Shown: one piece after another, positions 7,872-17,061 of the stretch
Position numbering within the stretch: the first letter of the stretch is position 1
How the letters are laid out: every line of letters starts with the position of its first letter
From: an uncultured Clostridia bacterium
GTDB lineage: Bacteria > Bacillota > Clostridia > TANB77 > CAG-508
NCBI GenBank assembly: GCA_934149275.1
Contig: CAKPEG010000002.1
Span: 62,001-126,000 of the forward strand
DNA length: 64,000 nucleotides
Reading direction: 5' to 3'
Program-made: the position numbers and the translations under genes
Notes under the pieces: generated by a model
Seen by the model: the letters and a program-made list of their open reading frames with translations, nothing else
Database searches by the model: none
Told to the model about the DNA's origin: nothing

Positions 7872-8762
7872 TTATATATCTTTTCCTTCAACTGTATGAT
7901 AAAATTTCCTATTTAGTTCGCATACGAAATGAATTATTTTGTAGTACATGTGTAATGTGTCAAAGTCAAGGGAGTCTTTGCTAAATGGAGCTTCGAACAT
8001 ATCTTTACAGTGTATACGTATGTATAGGGATGAATTTTTTAATGTTAGTTCATATTTTATTTTGTTTTCTTTTTTGAAATTGATCATATAATCTAAAATA
8101 TCTGATGTTAAGATTCTCAAGGCTAATATTTTGTCTGTAGAATATACATCAAATAGTTTTTCAAATTCTTGAGAATCTAATTGAATGAGTTGCTTGTTTG
8201 CTGGTAATAGTTTTCCTAAAAATCCTTTGTCAGAACGAATTTTTATTGTATTTTTTATATCAGTATTAAATTTTGCTGATGAAAATAATCCACTGAAGAC
8301 TATTGTTCTTGATGTGTTTCCATCGCTATCAGTGCTTTCATCTTCTGTCCTAACATCACTTGCTTCAAATAATATTTCATTATCAATTTTTCCTGATATT
8401 AAGTCATTTGAATAGAAGTAATCGTATCTTTCAAATTCAGCTTCGTTATATGTAGATCTTGAAATTCTTCCATTTTGAGAGAAAGACAAATTAGGATCGT
8501 AAAAACTAACTAATTTTTTTATTACTGTGTCCTTATATTGCTTTTTATATTTATTTGAAAAAGGGACTAAAGCACTTATTAGTATAGAAATAAATAATGC
8601 AAATGTGAAAGCAGTTGTACTTACAAAAAATATTAATATACAAATTAAGAATAATATTATAAATAGTGTTATTCTTTTTTTTAAGGCTTCCTTTCTCAAA
8701 GATTCAAGACTATCATGACATTCTTGGTATAATTCTTGGTATAATGTACTAAAACTTTTCAT
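7872..8762 (-). CDS. DUF3137 domain membrane protein
   Basis: The 296-residue product has an N-terminal cytosolic helix, two adjacent transmembrane segments (about residues 30-72, ITLFIILFLICILIFFVS and FTFALFISILISALVPF) and a soluble C-terminal domain with the family-type stretch EFERYDYFYSNDLISGKIDNE and FSGLFSSAKFNTDIKNTIKIRSDKG. DUF3137 proteins are usually encoded next to lemA, as here. The role is unknown; a membrane partner of LemA is a fair inference. The gene is divergent from feoB, with about 95 bp between the starts. Confidence 0.85.
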   Translation of the reverse strand: MKSFSTLYQELYQECHDSLESLRKEALKKRITLFIILFLICILIFFVSTTAFTFALFISILISALVPFSNKYKKQYKDTVIKKLVSFYDPNLSFSQNGRISRSTYNEAEFERYDYFYSNDLISGKIDNEILFEASDVRTEDESTDSDGNTSRTIVFSGLFSSAKFNTDIKNTIKIRSDKGFLGKLLPANKQLIQLDSQEFEKLFDVYSTDKILALRILTSDILDYMINFKKENKIKYELTLKNSSLYIRIHCKDMFEAPFSKDSLDFDTLHMYYKIIHFVCELNRKFYHTVEGKDI

Positions 8763-8860
8763 TTTAAATCCCCCTAATATGTATTAATTATCTAATAAAA
8801 AGAATTTTGTGTCAACAAGAAATATTTGCAAGAATACAATAAATTGAGGAGGAGATATGA

Positions 8861-10756
8861 ATGGGTTTGACTAAGAATTCTATGGGAAATAAGTTGTTAG
8901 TTGATGATTTGAATGAAATAAAAAAAGATATAAATTTTACGATTGGTTTAGTAGGAAATCCTAATGTGGGAAAAAGTAGTGTTTTCAATAATTTAACTGG
9001 ATTACATCAACATACGGGAAATTGGCCTGGAAAAACTATTGAGAGTAGTTTTGGCACATATGATTATTTAGACAATAAATTTCTAATTGTTGATTTGCCT
9101 GGTACATATTCACTGAATTCATATTCAAAAGAGGAAGCTGTTACAACTGATTTTATAGAGAAGTCACATTTTGATGTAATGGTTATAGTAGTTGATGCTA
9201 CCGCATTAGAGAGAAATTTGAATTTGGTGTTACAAGTTCTACAGATTACCAAGAATGTGATTGTTTGTGTTAATTTATTAGATGAGGCAAAAAAGAAGAA
9301 TATTAAAATCAATTTGAAACTTTTATCAGAAAAATTGGGAGTTCCAGTTGTGGGAACAATAGCTACTAAGAAGAATACTTTGGATGAGTTGAAGAAAAAA
9401 ATTAATTATATAGCATGTAATAGAACTGATGATGTAAATGAATTCAGTTCAGATGAAGAGGTTGTAAGAAATGCGGAGATGATTGCAAATGAAGTTGTAG
9501 ATAAATCTTGCATAAATGCTAATAGAGATAGAAAAATTGATGAGATACTTACTTCAAAAATTTTTGGGCTACCTATTATGATTGCTATGTTAGGTTTTAT
9601 TTTTTGGCTTACGATTATTGGAGCTAATTATCCTTCAAAAATTTTGAGCTGGCTGTTTGAATTAGGACAAAAAAGACTTGAAAATTGGTTTATTGCTTGG
9701 AAATTTCCACATTTTGTTTCTGGATTGTTGATAAATGGAGTATATCAGACGGTAACATGGATTATTAGTGTTATGCTTCCGCCAATGGCTATATTTTTTC
9801 CTTTGTTTACTTTACTAGAAGATTTAGGAGTTTTGCCTAGAATAGCATTTAATTTGGATAATTTTTTTAGAAAAGCTGGAACGTGTGGTAAACAGGCTTT
9901 GACAATGTGTATGGGATTTGGATGTAATGCAGCTGGGGTAATTGGATGTAGAATTATGAGATCTACTAGAGAAAGATTAATAGCTATTGTTACTAATTGC
10001 TTTGTCCCATGTAATGGAAGATTTCCATTGCTAATTACTGTTGCTACTATATTTTTTGCTGGGATGTTTAATGGAATAGTAGGCAGTTTAGTTTCTACAT
10101 TTATTGTGCTTGGTGTGATTTTATTAGGTATCGTTTTATCATTATTTATTTCTAAAATTTTATCTTGTACAATTCTTAAAGGGGAAAGTAGTGGATTTAT
10201 TTTAGAGTTACCTCCATATAGAAAACCACAAATTGGTAGCATTTTAGTTCGTTCTGTATTAGATAGGACAATATTTGTTTTAGGAAGGGCTGTTTGCAGT
10301 GCGATTCCAGCTGGTATTGTTATATGGGTGCTTGCTAATGTTCAAATTGATGGTACTTCAATGATTTCATATATTGCTTGTTTTTTTGATCCTATAGCTA
10401 AAATTATGGGGTTAGACGGATATATTTTAACTGCTTTTATTTTTGGTATTCCTGCTAATGAGATTGTGCTTCCAATTTTATTAATGATGTATATGAAAAG
10501 TGGATATTTGGTTGATATTTCGGATAGCTGGAGGATAGGAGAAATCTTAATTGCAAACGGTTGGACAATACTTACTGCTATTAATGTTATGATTTTTACT
10601 CTTTTGCATTTTCCTTGCATGACAACTTTGCTTACAATTAAAAAGGAAACTAATAGTTCAAAATGGGTATGGATTTCTTTTTTAATTCCTACTGTTTGTG
10701 GAATGATTATATGTATATTAACCAATTTTATATATAATATTTTAGAGCTTTTTTGA
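8861..10756 (+). CDS. feoB: Ferrous iron transporter FeoB
   Basis: GTP-gated Fe(II) importer. The N-terminal G domain shows G1 GNPNVGKSS (residues 32-40), the NWPGKTIE segment, G3 DLPGTYSL and G4 NLLDEA. The C-terminal part has the two Gate domains with conserved cysteines (LTMCMGFGCNAAGVIGCR, NCFVPCNGRFPLL) and about eight membrane helices. At 631 residues it is at the short end of the family. GAGGAGGAG lies seven bases before ATG 8861. Its partner feoA is not adjacent but sits alone 9.5 kb downstream on the other strand, an unusual split. Confidence 0.96.
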   Translation: MGLTKNSMGNKLLVDDLNEIKKDINFTIGLVGNPNVGKSSVFNNLTGLHQHTGNWPGKTIESSFGTYDYLDNKFLIVDLPGTYSLNSYSKEEAVTTDFIEKSHFDVMVIVVDATALERNLNLVLQVLQITKNVIVCVNLLDEAKKKNIKINLKLLSEKLGVPVVGTIATKKNTLDELKKKINYIACNRTDDVNEFSSDEEVVRNAEMIANEVVDKSCINANRDRKIDEILTSKIFGLPIMIAMLGFIFWLTIIGANYPSKILSWLFELGQKRLENWFIAWKFPHFVSGLLINGVYQTVTWIISVMLPPMAIFFPLFTLLEDLGVLPRIAFNLDNFFRKAGTCGKQALTMCMGFGCNAAGVIGCRIMRSTRERLIAIVTNCFVPCNGRFPLLITVATIFFAGMFNGIVGSLVSTFIVLGVILLGIVLSLFISKILSCTILKGESSGFILELPPYRKPQIGSILVRSVLDRTIFVLGRAVCSAIPAGIVIWVLANVQIDGTSMISYIACFFDPIAKIMGLDGYILTAFIFGIPANEIVLPILLMMYMKSGYLVDISDSWRIGEILIANGWTILTAINVMIFTLLHFPCMTTLLTIKKETNSSKWVWISFLIPTVCGMIICILTNFIYNILELF

Positions 10757-10925
10757 AATTTTTATAATATTGAAGTAACAATGCATAGAGATTTGTGCTT
10801 ATGATTTAACATGAAAATAAGGACATAAAATTTAGAAAGTTATAATATATAAAAATATTATAAATGTTCATTTTTGATTTGTATATTGCAAATGCATTAT
10901 TAGTTTAGAATAGTGAAATAATATA

Positions 10926-10954
10926 TTGTAAAAAAATTTTTTATAGATTAGAAT
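10926..10954 (+). promoter_or_regulatory. Promoter for the second lemA operon
   Basis: TTGTAA at 10926, a 17-bp spacer and TAGAAT at 10949 lie about 32 bp before the lemA start. The ~240-bp gap after feoB otherwise holds only AT-rich sequence; AACAATGCATAGAGATTTG near 10780 may be a faint remnant of family C. Confidence 0.5.
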
Positions 10955-10986
10955 TAGTATATATAATTTAGAAAAGGAGAATAAAA

Positions 10987-11550
10987 ATGAAAAAAACAAA
11001 TATTGGACTTATAGTTGTTATTGCGATTGTTGTATTAATTGGAATAATGGTAATGTCAAGTTATAACGGAATTGTTTCACTTTCAGAGGATGTTGATAGC
11101 AAGTATGCAACAATTGATACTTATTTGCAAAGAAGAGCTGATTTAATTCCTAATTTAGTAAGTACAGTTAAAGGTTATGTACAGCATGAGGAAAAAATAA
11201 TTAATTCAATTACAGAAGCTAGAGAGAAAATGACAAGTGCTAGGAGCCTTTCTGATAAGGCCGAAGCTAATGATGAATTGACAACTGCATTAAATAATTT
11301 AATGGTTGTTGTTGAAAATTATCCAGATTTAAAAGCATCTCAAAATTTTATTCAATTATCTGATGAATTGGCTGGAACTGAAAATCGTATTGCAACAGCA
11401 AGAAAAGATTATAATGATGCTGTACAAAAATACAATGCTAAAATTAAAAAATTTCCAACAAAAATGATTGCTGGTATGTTTAATTTTGAATCAAAAGATT
11501 ATTTCCAAGCATCTGAAGGAAGCAAGGAGGTTCCTAGTGTTCAGTTCTAA
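10987..11550 (+). CDS. LemA family protein (second copy)
   Basis: The 187-residue product has an N-terminal membrane helix (residues 5-27) and the LemA signature DSKYATIDTYLQRRADLIPNLVSTVKGYVQHEE, then ENYPDLKASQNFIQLSDELAGTENRIATARKDYND and a KKFPTKMIAGMFNF end. It is clearly homologous to the copy at 7326 but closer to the canonical form. It overlaps the start of the TPM-domain gene, so this is the common lemA-TPM (YgcG-type) operon. GGAGA precedes the ATG. Confidence 0.93.
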   Translation: MKKTNIGLIVVIAIVVLIGIMVMSSYNGIVSLSEDVDSKYATIDTYLQRRADLIPNLVSTVKGYVQHEEKIINSITEAREKMTSARSLSDKAEANDELTTALNNLMVVVENYPDLKASQNFIQLSDELAGTENRIATARKDYNDAVQKYNAKIKKFPTKMIAGMFNFESKDYFQASEGSKEVPSVQF

Positions 11551-12511
11551 AAAAATAAAAAGTATTATTTTTATAATAATTATTTTTTTAATGATGTGGT
11601 CTACAAAGGTGTGTGCTGTTGTTTCACAAACTAGGGACTTTTTTGTAAATGATTATGCTGAGGTATTATCTGAAGATACAAAAAAATATATAATGCAGAC
11701 TAATCAGGAATTAGAAAAGAAGACAGGTGCACAAATAGTTGTAGTTACTGTGACTAGTTTAGATGGTCAGGATTTAGAATCATATGCTACAGAATTATTT
11801 AGAAAATTTGGTATAGGAGATTCTAAGAAAAATAATGGTGTTCTTTTACTATGTTCAACTGGTGATAGAAAATTTAGAATTGAAGTTGGATATGGTTTGG
11901 AAGGAGCACTTACAGATGGAAAGACAGGAAGAATACAAGATGAGTATATAATTCCTTATCTAAAATATGATAATTATGATGAGGGAATAAAGAATGGTTT
12001 TAGTGCTGTTCTTTCAGAAGTGGCTAATGAATATAATATTACAATCGATGGTCAGATTGATCCTGTTGCAGGTAGTTCTGATTCGATATCTGGAACAGGC
12101 GATGTGTTTGTTATTTTATTAGCTATTTTTGGATTTATTTTTCCGATTTGTGGTGGCCCTTATTTAGAGGGAAGTAAATCACGATTGAAAGTTAGTGGAG
12201 TATATATAGCTTTATATTTTTTAGTTTATGGAATTGCTAGATTTGCTATTGGTGATGCTACTTCAAATGTAATGCTATATGGAGCTTTTCCACTTGGATT
12301 TGTTTTTATTATGCTACTTATTAATGCTAGCTTTGGAGGAGGTCGGATGGGGCGGAGGCTCTTTCGGTGGTGGATCTTCTGGCGGCTTTTCAGGTGGTGG
12401 AGGTTCTTCCGGTGGTGGGGGAAGCTCACGAAGCTTTTAAAATTGATAGAAAAATTTCAAAATGATATATTTAATTATCATATGAAAAAATATAAAACAC
12501 AATTAGGATAA
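11537..12511 (+). CDS. TPM-domain (YgcG/Psb32-type) membrane protein, frameshifted C-terminus
   Basis: The start is a GTG at 11537, six bases after AAGGAGG and inside the lemA end. The product has a signal or anchor helix (IIFIIIIFLMMWS), then a TPM domain (FVNDYAEVLSEDTKKYI ... KKTGAQIVVVTVTSLDG ... GVLLLCSTGDRKFRIEVGYGLEGALTDGKTGRI) and two membrane segments. The uninterrupted frame ends in a Trp/Arg-rich tail unlike any family member. Shifting +1 at about 12347 gives WGGGSFGGGSSGG...SSRSF and a stop at 12438-12440, the canonical Gly/Ser-rich YgcG tail. One extra A near 12347, real or a sequencing error, explains this. The working end is probably 12440. Confidence 0.88.
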   Translation: MFSSKKIKSIIFIIIIFLMMWSTKVCAVVSQTRDFFVNDYAEVLSEDTKKYIMQTNQELEKKTGAQIVVVTVTSLDGQDLESYATELFRKFGIGDSKKNNGVLLLCSTGDRKFRIEVGYGLEGALTDGKTGRIQDEYIIPYLKYDNYDEGIKNGFSAVLSEVANEYNITIDGQIDPVAGSSDSISGTGDVFVILLAIFGFIFPICGGPYLEGSKSRLKVSGVYIALYFLVYGIARFAIGDATSNVMLYGAFPLGFVFIMLLINASFGGGRMGRRLFRWWIFWRLFRWWRFFRWWGKLTKLLKLIEKFQNDIFNYHMKKYKTQLG

Positions 12512-12529
12512 AAATAAGGAGATATGCAA

Positions 12530-13834
12530 ATGTCAAAGAAAATTTTTAGTGGTTTAATTATGATTTCAATATTATTTATACTATGTGGAACGGTATTTGC
12601 TCAAAATACTATTTATACTACTACATCTACTATAAATGATGTAACAGTGAATTGGGAATATGAATTAAATGATTCAAATCAAATTGAAAATTTAAAATGT
12701 TTAAATCCAGCGGATTTAACAGGAAAGGTTTTAATTCCATCAACTTTAGATGGAAAGTCAGTAGTTTCATTAGGTGATAGCGCTTTTAAATCTGCAACAA
12801 AAATAACTGAAATAGCAATTCCAACTACTGTGAAAGAAATTGGCTTGAGAGCATTTTTGGATTGCACAAGTTTAGCAAAGGTTAATTTAGGAACTGTAGA
12901 GAAAATAAGTGATCAATCATTTAGAAATTGTACAGCTTTAACAAGTATAAAATTGCCAAAGACATTAAAGAAAGATGCTTCAGGAGCTCCATTTTTGGGG
13001 TGTACAAATTTAAAAAATATTGAATTAGAAGATGGGATGACAGTTGTACCTAATTATGTATGTGCAGGTACACCAATAACTGAGATAACAATTCCTGGTA
13101 CTGTGAAAAAAATAGGGTTGTGGGCATTTTCAGGATGTACAAGTTTATCAAATGTAAATTTAGGAAATGTAGAGAGCATATGTGATCAATCATTTAAGAA
13201 TTGTACGGCTTTAACAAGTATAAAATTGCCAAAGACATTAAATGAAGATGCATCAGGAGCTCCATTTTTGGGGTGTACAAATTTAAAAAATATTGAATTA
13301 GAAGAAGGAATGACAAATGTACCTAATTATGTATGTGCGAGTACACCAATAACTGAGATAATAATTCCAAGCACTGTAAAAAGAATAGGATTGTGGACTT
13401 TTAAAAATTGTACTTCTTTGAAAAAAATTACAATATTAGATAATGTAACGGATATGGGAGGTTACAAAAGTAGTAATACAGATCTAATGTTTGAAAATCA
13501 CAGTGCTGATTTAACTATTTATTGTTACAAAGATTCAATGGCAGCGAATTATGCTATTAAATACAATATAAAATATGTATATTTAGCAAAACCTTCTAAA
13601 GGTGATGATACACCAAGTACAGATGATGATAATAATAAAAATAATGTACCAGTAGAAAAACCAACAAATTCAACTCAAAATACTTCAACGAATAATAATC
13701 AAGAAGATAATACAATAGCTACAGGTAAATTACCCAAAGCAGGTAATAGATTAGTAATTATAATAGGCCTTATTTTAGGTGGGGGAATTTCAATAGTTAT
13801 GTATAAAAGATATAATAGATATAGAGATATATAG
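12530..13834 (+). CDS. BspA-like leucine-rich-repeat surface protein with sortase signal
   Basis: A secreted, wall-attached protein of 434 residues. Seen: a signal peptide (KKIFSGLIMISILFILCGTVFA), LRR_5/BspA repeats of the AFxxCTSLxxVxLG and ITEITIPxTVKxIGLWAF type (about residues 60-340), a Thr/Asn/Asp-rich linker and a C-terminal LPKAG, hydrophobic helix and basic tail (KRYNRYR), which is a sortase sorting signal variant. The start at 12530 lies eight bases after AGGAG; the ATG at 12524 is too close. A unit of 273 bp (91 residues) is tandemly duplicated (about 12863-13135 and 13136-13408) with near-identical DNA. Adhesion or ligand binding is inferred. Confidence 0.85.
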   Translation: MSKKIFSGLIMISILFILCGTVFAQNTIYTTTSTINDVTVNWEYELNDSNQIENLKCLNPADLTGKVLIPSTLDGKSVVSLGDSAFKSATKITEIAIPTTVKEIGLRAFLDCTSLAKVNLGTVEKISDQSFRNCTALTSIKLPKTLKKDASGAPFLGCTNLKNIELEDGMTVVPNYVCAGTPITEITIPGTVKKIGLWAFSGCTSLSNVNLGNVESICDQSFKNCTALTSIKLPKTLNEDASGAPFLGCTNLKNIELEEGMTNVPNYVCASTPITEIIIPSTVKRIGLWTFKNCTSLKKITILDNVTDMGGYKSSNTDLMFENHSADLTIYCYKDSMAANYAIKYNIKYVYLAKPSKGDDTPSTDDDNNKNNVPVEKPTNSTQNTSTNNNQEDNTIATGKLPKAGNRLVIIIGLILGGGISIVMYKRYNRYRDI

Positions 13835-13838
13835 AATA

Positions 13839-13871
13839 AAACTAAAAAGGCCGGAAGGCCTTTTTTAGTTT
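13839..13871 (+). terminator. Terminator after the BspA-like gene
   Basis: AAACTAAAAAGGCC pairs perfectly with GGCCTTTTTTAGTTT around a GGA loop, with the T-run in the 3' arm. The A-run on the other arm would also let it work in reverse. Confidence 0.9.
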
Positions 13872-13930
13872 GCTAAACTTATATAATTATTATCAAGTAT
13901 TAAAAGAAAAATATTGTATTTATTTGTTTC

Positions 13931-14002
13931 TAGCAAAAAGATTTTACTGCTAGCTGAATGAAGTTTTGGTGGCTTGAATAAAAAAATAAATTGTGCGTCA
14001 TT
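13931..14002 (+). repeat. Possible degenerate family B remnant
   Basis: TAGCAAAAAGATTTTAC at 13931 and GTGCGTCATT at 13993 resemble the left (TTGCTGAAAGATTTTAC) and right (GCGCGTCATT) core blocks of family B at about the right distance, but no outer arms remain. The rest of the 265-bp gap before murA shows nothing recognisable. Confidence 0.3.
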
Positions 14003-14099
14003 AAAAGAACTACCTATTATATTCTTTTTGCAATGGAGTAGAGGAACTTTTTATGTAAAAATTACATAAGATATATCAATATTGAAAGGTGGTATTGTT

Positions 14100-15392
14100 A
14101 TGTCTATGTATATGATTAAAGGTGATGCGAAGGTTAATGGTGAGGTTAGAGTTTCTGGTTCTAAAAATAGTGCATTGCCTATAATTGCGGCATGTATTTT
14201 AAATGCTGGGACTACTACTTTATATAATGTTCCTAATATAAAAGATACAAATGGAATGTTTAATATTTTAAAAGATTTAGGATGTACGATAAATAAAAAG
14301 GGAAAGAAAATTGTTATTGATTCTAGTAGGATTAATAAGTTTCAAATTGATGAAATGCTAATGAGCAAAATGCGTTCATCTGTTATTATTGCAGGTGCTT
14401 TGCTTGGAAGATTCAGAAAAGCAGTGTTTTCTTATCCTGGTGGATGTGAAATTGGAGCTAGACCGATTGATTTACATATTAATGGTTTTAAAAAAATAGG
14501 TATAAATATTGACGAAAGTACTGGATATATAGTATGTAAATGTGATAAAATAGTGCCATCAGAAATTCAATTGGATTTTCCAAGTGTAGGTGCTACTGAA
14601 AATTTAATTTTGGCATCTGTCTTTTCTGATGGAGAGACAATTATTAGAAATGTTGCAATGGAGCCTGAAATTGTTGATTTGCAGAAATTTTTAAACAAAA
14701 TGGGTGCTAAGGTTTCAGGGGCAGGAAGCAATGTTGTTAAAGTTGTTGGTGTTAAACGCCTTAAAGAGATTTCATATAATATAATGCCTGATAGAATCGA
14801 AGCTGGAACGTTTCTTGCGTATGCTGCGATGACTGGTGGCAAGATTAAATTACAGAGTGTTAATATAGAACATATTCTTCCTGTTATTAGTAAATTAGAG
14901 GAAGCTGGTTGTAAAATTTTTAAGGAAAAGAATGAGATTATTCTTGATGCACCAAGAAGGTTGAAAGCAATTGATATTCAAACGTTTCCGTATCCGGGTT
15001 TTCCAACTGATATGCAATCAATATTTTTATCTATGTTGTCTGTGGCTAGAGGTACATCGGTTGTTGTCGAAAATATTTTTGAAAATAGATTTAAATGCGT
15101 ACCGGAACTTACAAAAATGGGAGCTCATATATCTATTTCGGGTTCGTCAGCTATTGTAAAAGGTACTAAAAAATTAATAGGAAAAAACGTGATTGCTACG
15201 GATTTACGTGGAGGTGCGGCATTAATTGGTGCTGGATTGAAGGCAAAAGGAATTACTTGTGTAAACAATTGTGAGTTTGTTGAAAGAGGATATGAGAACT
15301 TGGAATATAAATTGAAAAAACTAGATATAGATATTATTAAACAAAGGGGTTTGAGGTTTGAAACAGAAGAAAAAGAATCAAGTAGTGAATAA
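14100..15392 (+). CDS. murA: UDP-N-acetylglucosamine 1-carboxyvinyltransferase
   Basis: First committed enzyme of peptidoglycan precursor synthesis: it transfers enolpyruvate from PEP to UDP-GlcNAc in the cytosol and is the fosfomycin target. The 430-residue product has the EPSP-synthase-like fold, with KVNGEVRVSGSKNSALPIIAA at the N-terminus, the catalytic-loop cysteine in YPGGCEIGARPIDLHINGF (about residue 120), PDRIEAGTFLAYAAMTGG and TDLRGGAALIGAGL near the C-terminus. The ATG at 14100 lies seven bases after AAAGGTGG; the frame opens at a TTG at 14082 that precedes that site. The ftsQ start overlaps its 3' end. Confidence 0.96.
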   Translation: MSMYMIKGDAKVNGEVRVSGSKNSALPIIAACILNAGTTTLYNVPNIKDTNGMFNILKDLGCTINKKGKKIVIDSSRINKFQIDEMLMSKMRSSVIIAGALLGRFRKAVFSYPGGCEIGARPIDLHINGFKKIGINIDESTGYIVCKCDKIVPSEIQLDFPSVGATENLILASVFSDGETIIRNVAMEPEIVDLQKFLNKMGAKVSGAGSNVVKVVGVKRLKEISYNIMPDRIEAGTFLAYAAMTGGKIKLQSVNIEHILPVISKLEEAGCKIFKEKNEIILDAPRRLKAIDIQTFPYPGFPTDMQSIFLSMLSVARGTSVVVENIFENRFKCVPELTKMGAHISISGSSAIVKGTKKLIGKNVIATDLRGGAALIGAGLKAKGITCVNNCEFVERGYENLEYKLKKLDIDIIKQRGLRFETEEKESSSE

Positions 15393-16311
15393 TAAATTTA
15401 ATTTTGATGATGAATATATTATTGGTTTTTCTGATTCTAAAAATTTAGCTAATAAGAAGAAAGATAAAAGCTTATCAGTTAAAAAGGAAAAGAAGAAAGT
15501 AAAAAATAGCAAGCCTAAGAATAATTATAAGAGCTCTAGACCTAAGATGAATGAAAAAAAGAAAAGAATGAGACTTATGGTGACTAGAATAATTCTTATA
15601 ATATGTTTGCTTGGTGGTACATTATGCTTTTTGTGTTTGTCACCTATGTTTAATATTCAGGAAATAGTAGTTGAACAAAATTCAAAGATTGCATCAGATA
15701 CAATAGCAAGTTTATCTGGTATACAATTATATAAAAACATATTTTTGTTTAAAAAATCTGATGCAATTTCTAATATAGAAAGAAATTCATATGTTAACTC
15801 TGTTAAAATTTCTAGAAGTTTACCAAATAAAATAAAAATTATTGTTGAGGAGAGAACTGAAAAATATTTAGTTGAGTTTGCAGAAGGAAAATATGCAATT
15901 ATAGATGGACAAGGGTATGTTCTGGATATTACAAGTGAAAAGATGAATTTACCTATCTTAATAGGTGAAGAAACAAGTATGGATACTTTGATAAATATTA
16001 ATAATAATTCGGTTAGACTTTGTGAAGCTGATTTGAAAAAACTAGATACAGTAGCTAATATAATTGAGACATCAAAAAATTATGAGGTTGATAAGTATAT
16101 TACTAAAATTGATATATCTGACAATACAGATTATAAATTGATATTAGAAGAGGAACAGAAGACTGTATATTTGGGATCTTGTACAGATTTGAATACACGA
16201 ATTTTGTTTATGAAAGAAATTTTGAACAATGAAAAAGGAAAGAAAGGTGAGTTATTTATAAATAGTAATCTTTCTGAACATCCAGCTTATTTTAGAGAAG
16301 CGGTTAATTAA
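15358..16311 (+). CDS. ftsQ: Cell division protein FtsQ/DivIB
   Basis: Bitopic divisome protein linking early and late division proteins. The 317-residue product has a long, very basic cytosolic N-terminus (Lys-rich to about residue 75), one transmembrane helix (LMVTRIILIICLLGGTLCFLCL), then a POTRA domain (MFNIQEIVVEQNSKIASDTIASLSGIQLYKNIFLF) and the beta domain (SLPNKIKIIVEERTEKYLVEFAEGKYAIIDGQGYVLD). The start is a TTG at 15358, eight bases after AAAGGGG and inside the last 35 bp of murA, so the genes are coupled. The murA-divIB order matches the Firmicute dcw cluster. Confidence 0.9.
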   Translation: MKQKKKNQVVNNKFNFDDEYIIGFSDSKNLANKKKDKSLSVKKEKKKVKNSKPKNNYKSSRPKMNEKKKRMRLMVTRIILIICLLGGTLCFLCLSPMFNIQEIVVEQNSKIASDTIASLSGIQLYKNIFLFKKSDAISNIERNSYVNSVKISRSLPNKIKIIVEERTEKYLVEFAEGKYAIIDGQGYVLDITSEKMNLPILIGEETSMDTLININNNSVRLCEADLKKLDTVANIIETSKNYEVDKYITKIDISDNTDYKLILEEEQKTVYLGSCTDLNTRILFMKEILNNEKGKKGELFINSNLSEHPAYFREAVN

Positions 16312-16344
16312 AATTTTTCTTATAGAGAGGGATGATTTGTATAA

Positions 16345-17049
16345 ATGAAAAAAGAAAAATGGCAAGTATTTTTAATTGGAATTTTATGCTTTGTTACTGC
16401 TGCAAGTATTTGTGTTCAGTATAGAAGTGCTATTAGCTATACTACGGAGGGAGAAGCCACTGTACAGTCTATTGCTGAAAATAAATTAAGAGATCAGGTT
16501 TTAACTGAGCAAGAAAATTATAATAGATTATATGTGCAGGTACAACTTGCTCAAAAACAATTAGAAAATTTAAGAAAAGCTTCAGCATCTAATAGTGATG
16601 AATCAGAAAAACTTGAGAAGGAATTAACGGAATATAATAGATTGCTTGGTTATACTGATGTGACTGGTAAAGGAATAGTTATAACACTTCAAGATTCTAA
16701 TTCAACAGGCGATTTAATTCATTATATTGATTTAGTGGAAGTTGTAAATGAATTGTTTAATCAGGGAGCTGATGCTGTTTCAATTAATAATCAACGTATT
16801 GTTTCTACTACTGCTATTAGCTGTAATGGAAATGTTGTAAAAATAAATAATGAAAAAGTTAGTGTTCCTTTTGTTGTTAAGGCAATTGGTTCGCCAACCG
16901 AATTGTATTCAACAATGCTTAGACCTAATGCATATTTGGATTTTATGCAGAGTGATGGAATTAGGGTAAAGGTTGAAAAGAAAGATTCAATAACTGTTCC
17001 AAAATATACTGGAACAAGACAGTATAAATATTTACAGGTTGTAGAATAG
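16345..17049 (+). CDS. ylxW: DUF881 family protein (YlxW-like)
   Basis: The 234-residue product has an N-terminal membrane helix (KWQVFLIGILCFVTAASICVQY), a coiled-coil stretch (about residues 45-95) and the DUF881 domain with GYTDVTGKGIVITLQDS, LVEVVNELFNQGADAVSINNQRIV and FVVKAIGSPTELYSTM. The role is unknown, but two such genes plus sbp next to divIB are conserved in Firmicutes, suggesting a division or envelope function. It is spaced 34 bp from ftsQ and directly abuts the second DUF881 gene. The symbol is by synteny and the two copies could be swapped. Confidence 0.85.
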   Translation: MKKEKWQVFLIGILCFVTAASICVQYRSAISYTTEGEATVQSIAENKLRDQVLTEQENYNRLYVQVQLAQKQLENLRKASASNSDESEKLEKELTEYNRLLGYTDVTGKGIVITLQDSNSTGDLIHYIDLVEVVNELFNQGADAVSINNQRIVSTTAISCNGNVVKINNEKVSVPFVVKAIGSPTELYSTMLRPNAYLDFMQSDGIRVKVEKKDSITVPKYTGTRQYKYLQVVE

Positions 17050-17061
17050 GTGGTGAATGAC

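Noticed and set aside
9745..10725. Long minus-strand frames opposite feoB (165 and 127 codons).
   Set aside because: They are antisense shadows of a well-conserved FeoB; no start signals or recognisable protein.
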